Source: Actinomycetes bacterium (GTDB lineage: Bacteria; Actinomycetota; Acidimicrobiia; Acidimicrobiales; Bog-793). Taken from it: a DNA stretch of 5,094 nucleotides. The notes beneath the pieces were generated by a model. The model saw only the letters and a list, made by a program, of their open reading frames with translations, was not told the DNA's origin and did not search any database. A program made the position numbers and the translations under genes. The DNA lies in contig JAKAOD010000269.1 in assembly GCA_021823365.1 (NCBI GenBank), forward strand, positions 1 through 5,094, written 5' to 3'. Of the stretch, positions 4,678 to 5,094 are shown one piece after another; the first letter of the stretch is position 1; every line of letters starts with the position of its first letter.

Positions 4678-5094
4678 CCTGGGCGGTCGTCGAGCGTGCC
4701 GCCTCCCCGGCGGACCTCGTCGGGGAGCTGCCGGAGCCGGGTGGGCAGCGCCTCGCCTGCTTTGCCACGCCTACGTCGCCGGCGCTCGTGCTCGGCAGCT
4801 CGCAGCGTGCCGAGGGTATCGACACGGATCAGGTCATGGCCTCGCATCTGGCGGTGACGCGCCGGCGCAGCGGCGGCGGTGCGGTGCTCGTCGCACCTGG
4901 CGACCAGGTGTGGCTCGATGCATTCGTTCCGAGGGGGGACCCGTTGTTCGAGGAGGACCTCGTGCGCTCGTCGTGGTGGCTCGGCGAGCTGTGGGCGGAG
5001 GCACTCGGCGTAGCTGGCGCCGACGAGGCCTCGCTCGGGGTGCACCGGGGCGCCGTCGTCCGTACGCCCTGGTCAAGGACACTCTGCTTCGCAG
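4674..5094 (+). CDS. Lipoate/biotin-protein ligase (LplA) family protein, partial
   Basis: This frame is open to the right edge and encodes the first 140 residues. TWAVVERAASPADL (2-15) fits the usual N-terminus of actinobacterial members, ALVLGSSQR lies at 37-45, and the lipoyl-AMP binding loop RRRSGGGAVLV at 63-73 is the hallmark of the family. VWLDAFVPRGDPLF (79-92), VHRG and WSRTLCFA (at the cut end) also fit. Such proteins join lipoate, octanoate or biotin to carrier domains. The catalytic lysine lies beyond the window, so the substrate and activity cannot be judged. The start is unusual: a TAA at 4659-4661 bounds the frame, and the only initiation-type codon (ATG/GTG/TTG/CTG) in frame before the homologous N-terminus is CTG 4674, which overlaps the HNH stop (CTGA). 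The next GTG (4788) would remove 38 residues. The family call is firm and the start is inferred. Confidence 0.85.
   Translation, partial: MTWAVVERAASPADLVGELPEPGGQRLACFATPTSPALVLGSSQRAEGIDTDQVMASHLAVTRRRSGGGAVLVAPGDQVWLDAFVPRGDPLFEEDLVRSSWWLGELWAEALGVAGADEASLGVHRGAVVRTPWSRTLCFA

Noticed and set aside
3746..4825. 359-codon open frame on the minus strand over the HNH region
   Set aside because: It runs antisense to four + strand genes; its Arg/Pro/Ser/Ala-rich sequence is typical of a shadow frame.

Overview
The window is a densely packed, very GC-rich stretch with strong G/C preference at third codon positions, GTG (and probably CTG) starts and short intergenic gaps. This composition points to a high-GC actinobacterium. 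So does the gene content: a SOS-box-controlled LysM protein followed by nrdR, a DUF3040 membrane protein, an actinobacterial-type HNH protein, and a lipoate/biotin ligase-like protein. The style would fit the Acidimicrobiia, but the exact lineage is an inference. All recognised genes are on the + strand.

Left edge (1-191): a compact control region without a gene. It holds two perfect matches and one near match to the actinobacterial LexA operator. A -35-like TTGACA abuts the middle one, and a weaker divergent promoter faces left. In mycobacteria the same arrangement separates lexA from a LysM cell-division gene (Rv2719c/ChiZ) followed by nrdR, so lexA probably lies just outside the left end. 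The first gene (192-644) matches that layout: a basic N-terminus, one membrane segment and a C-terminal LysM domain. It is followed by nrdR (693-1187), the ATP-cone repressor of ribonucleotide reductase genes, apparently translated from a leaderless GTG.

Middle (1195-3255): a PIG-L/LmbE-type zinc deacetylase and a DinB/DNA polymerase IV, separated by 6 bases and close behind nrdR. nrdR, the deacetylase gene and dinB could be one transcript. The region combines a damage-induced division inhibitor, control of dNTP supply and a translesion polymerase, which together form a DNA-damage theme, although dinB has no LexA box of its own here.

Right part (3256-5094): a 156-base gap contains a possible promoter, a 13-base palindrome and a strong hairpin ahead of a DUF3040 two-helix membrane protein. 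A 97-residue hypothetical protein with a conserved-looking core follows 4 bases later. Next come an HNH endonuclease-like gene with its own -10 element and a tiny upstream ORF, and a lipoate-protein ligase-like gene cut by the window end. The ligase appears to start at a CTG overlapping the HNH stop codon.

No RNA gene, CRISPR array, insertion sequence or clear intrinsic terminator was seen. Most of the content is recognisable chromosomal housekeeping. The most interesting points are the multi-operator SOS control region, the CTG start, and the structured leader before the DUF3040 gene.
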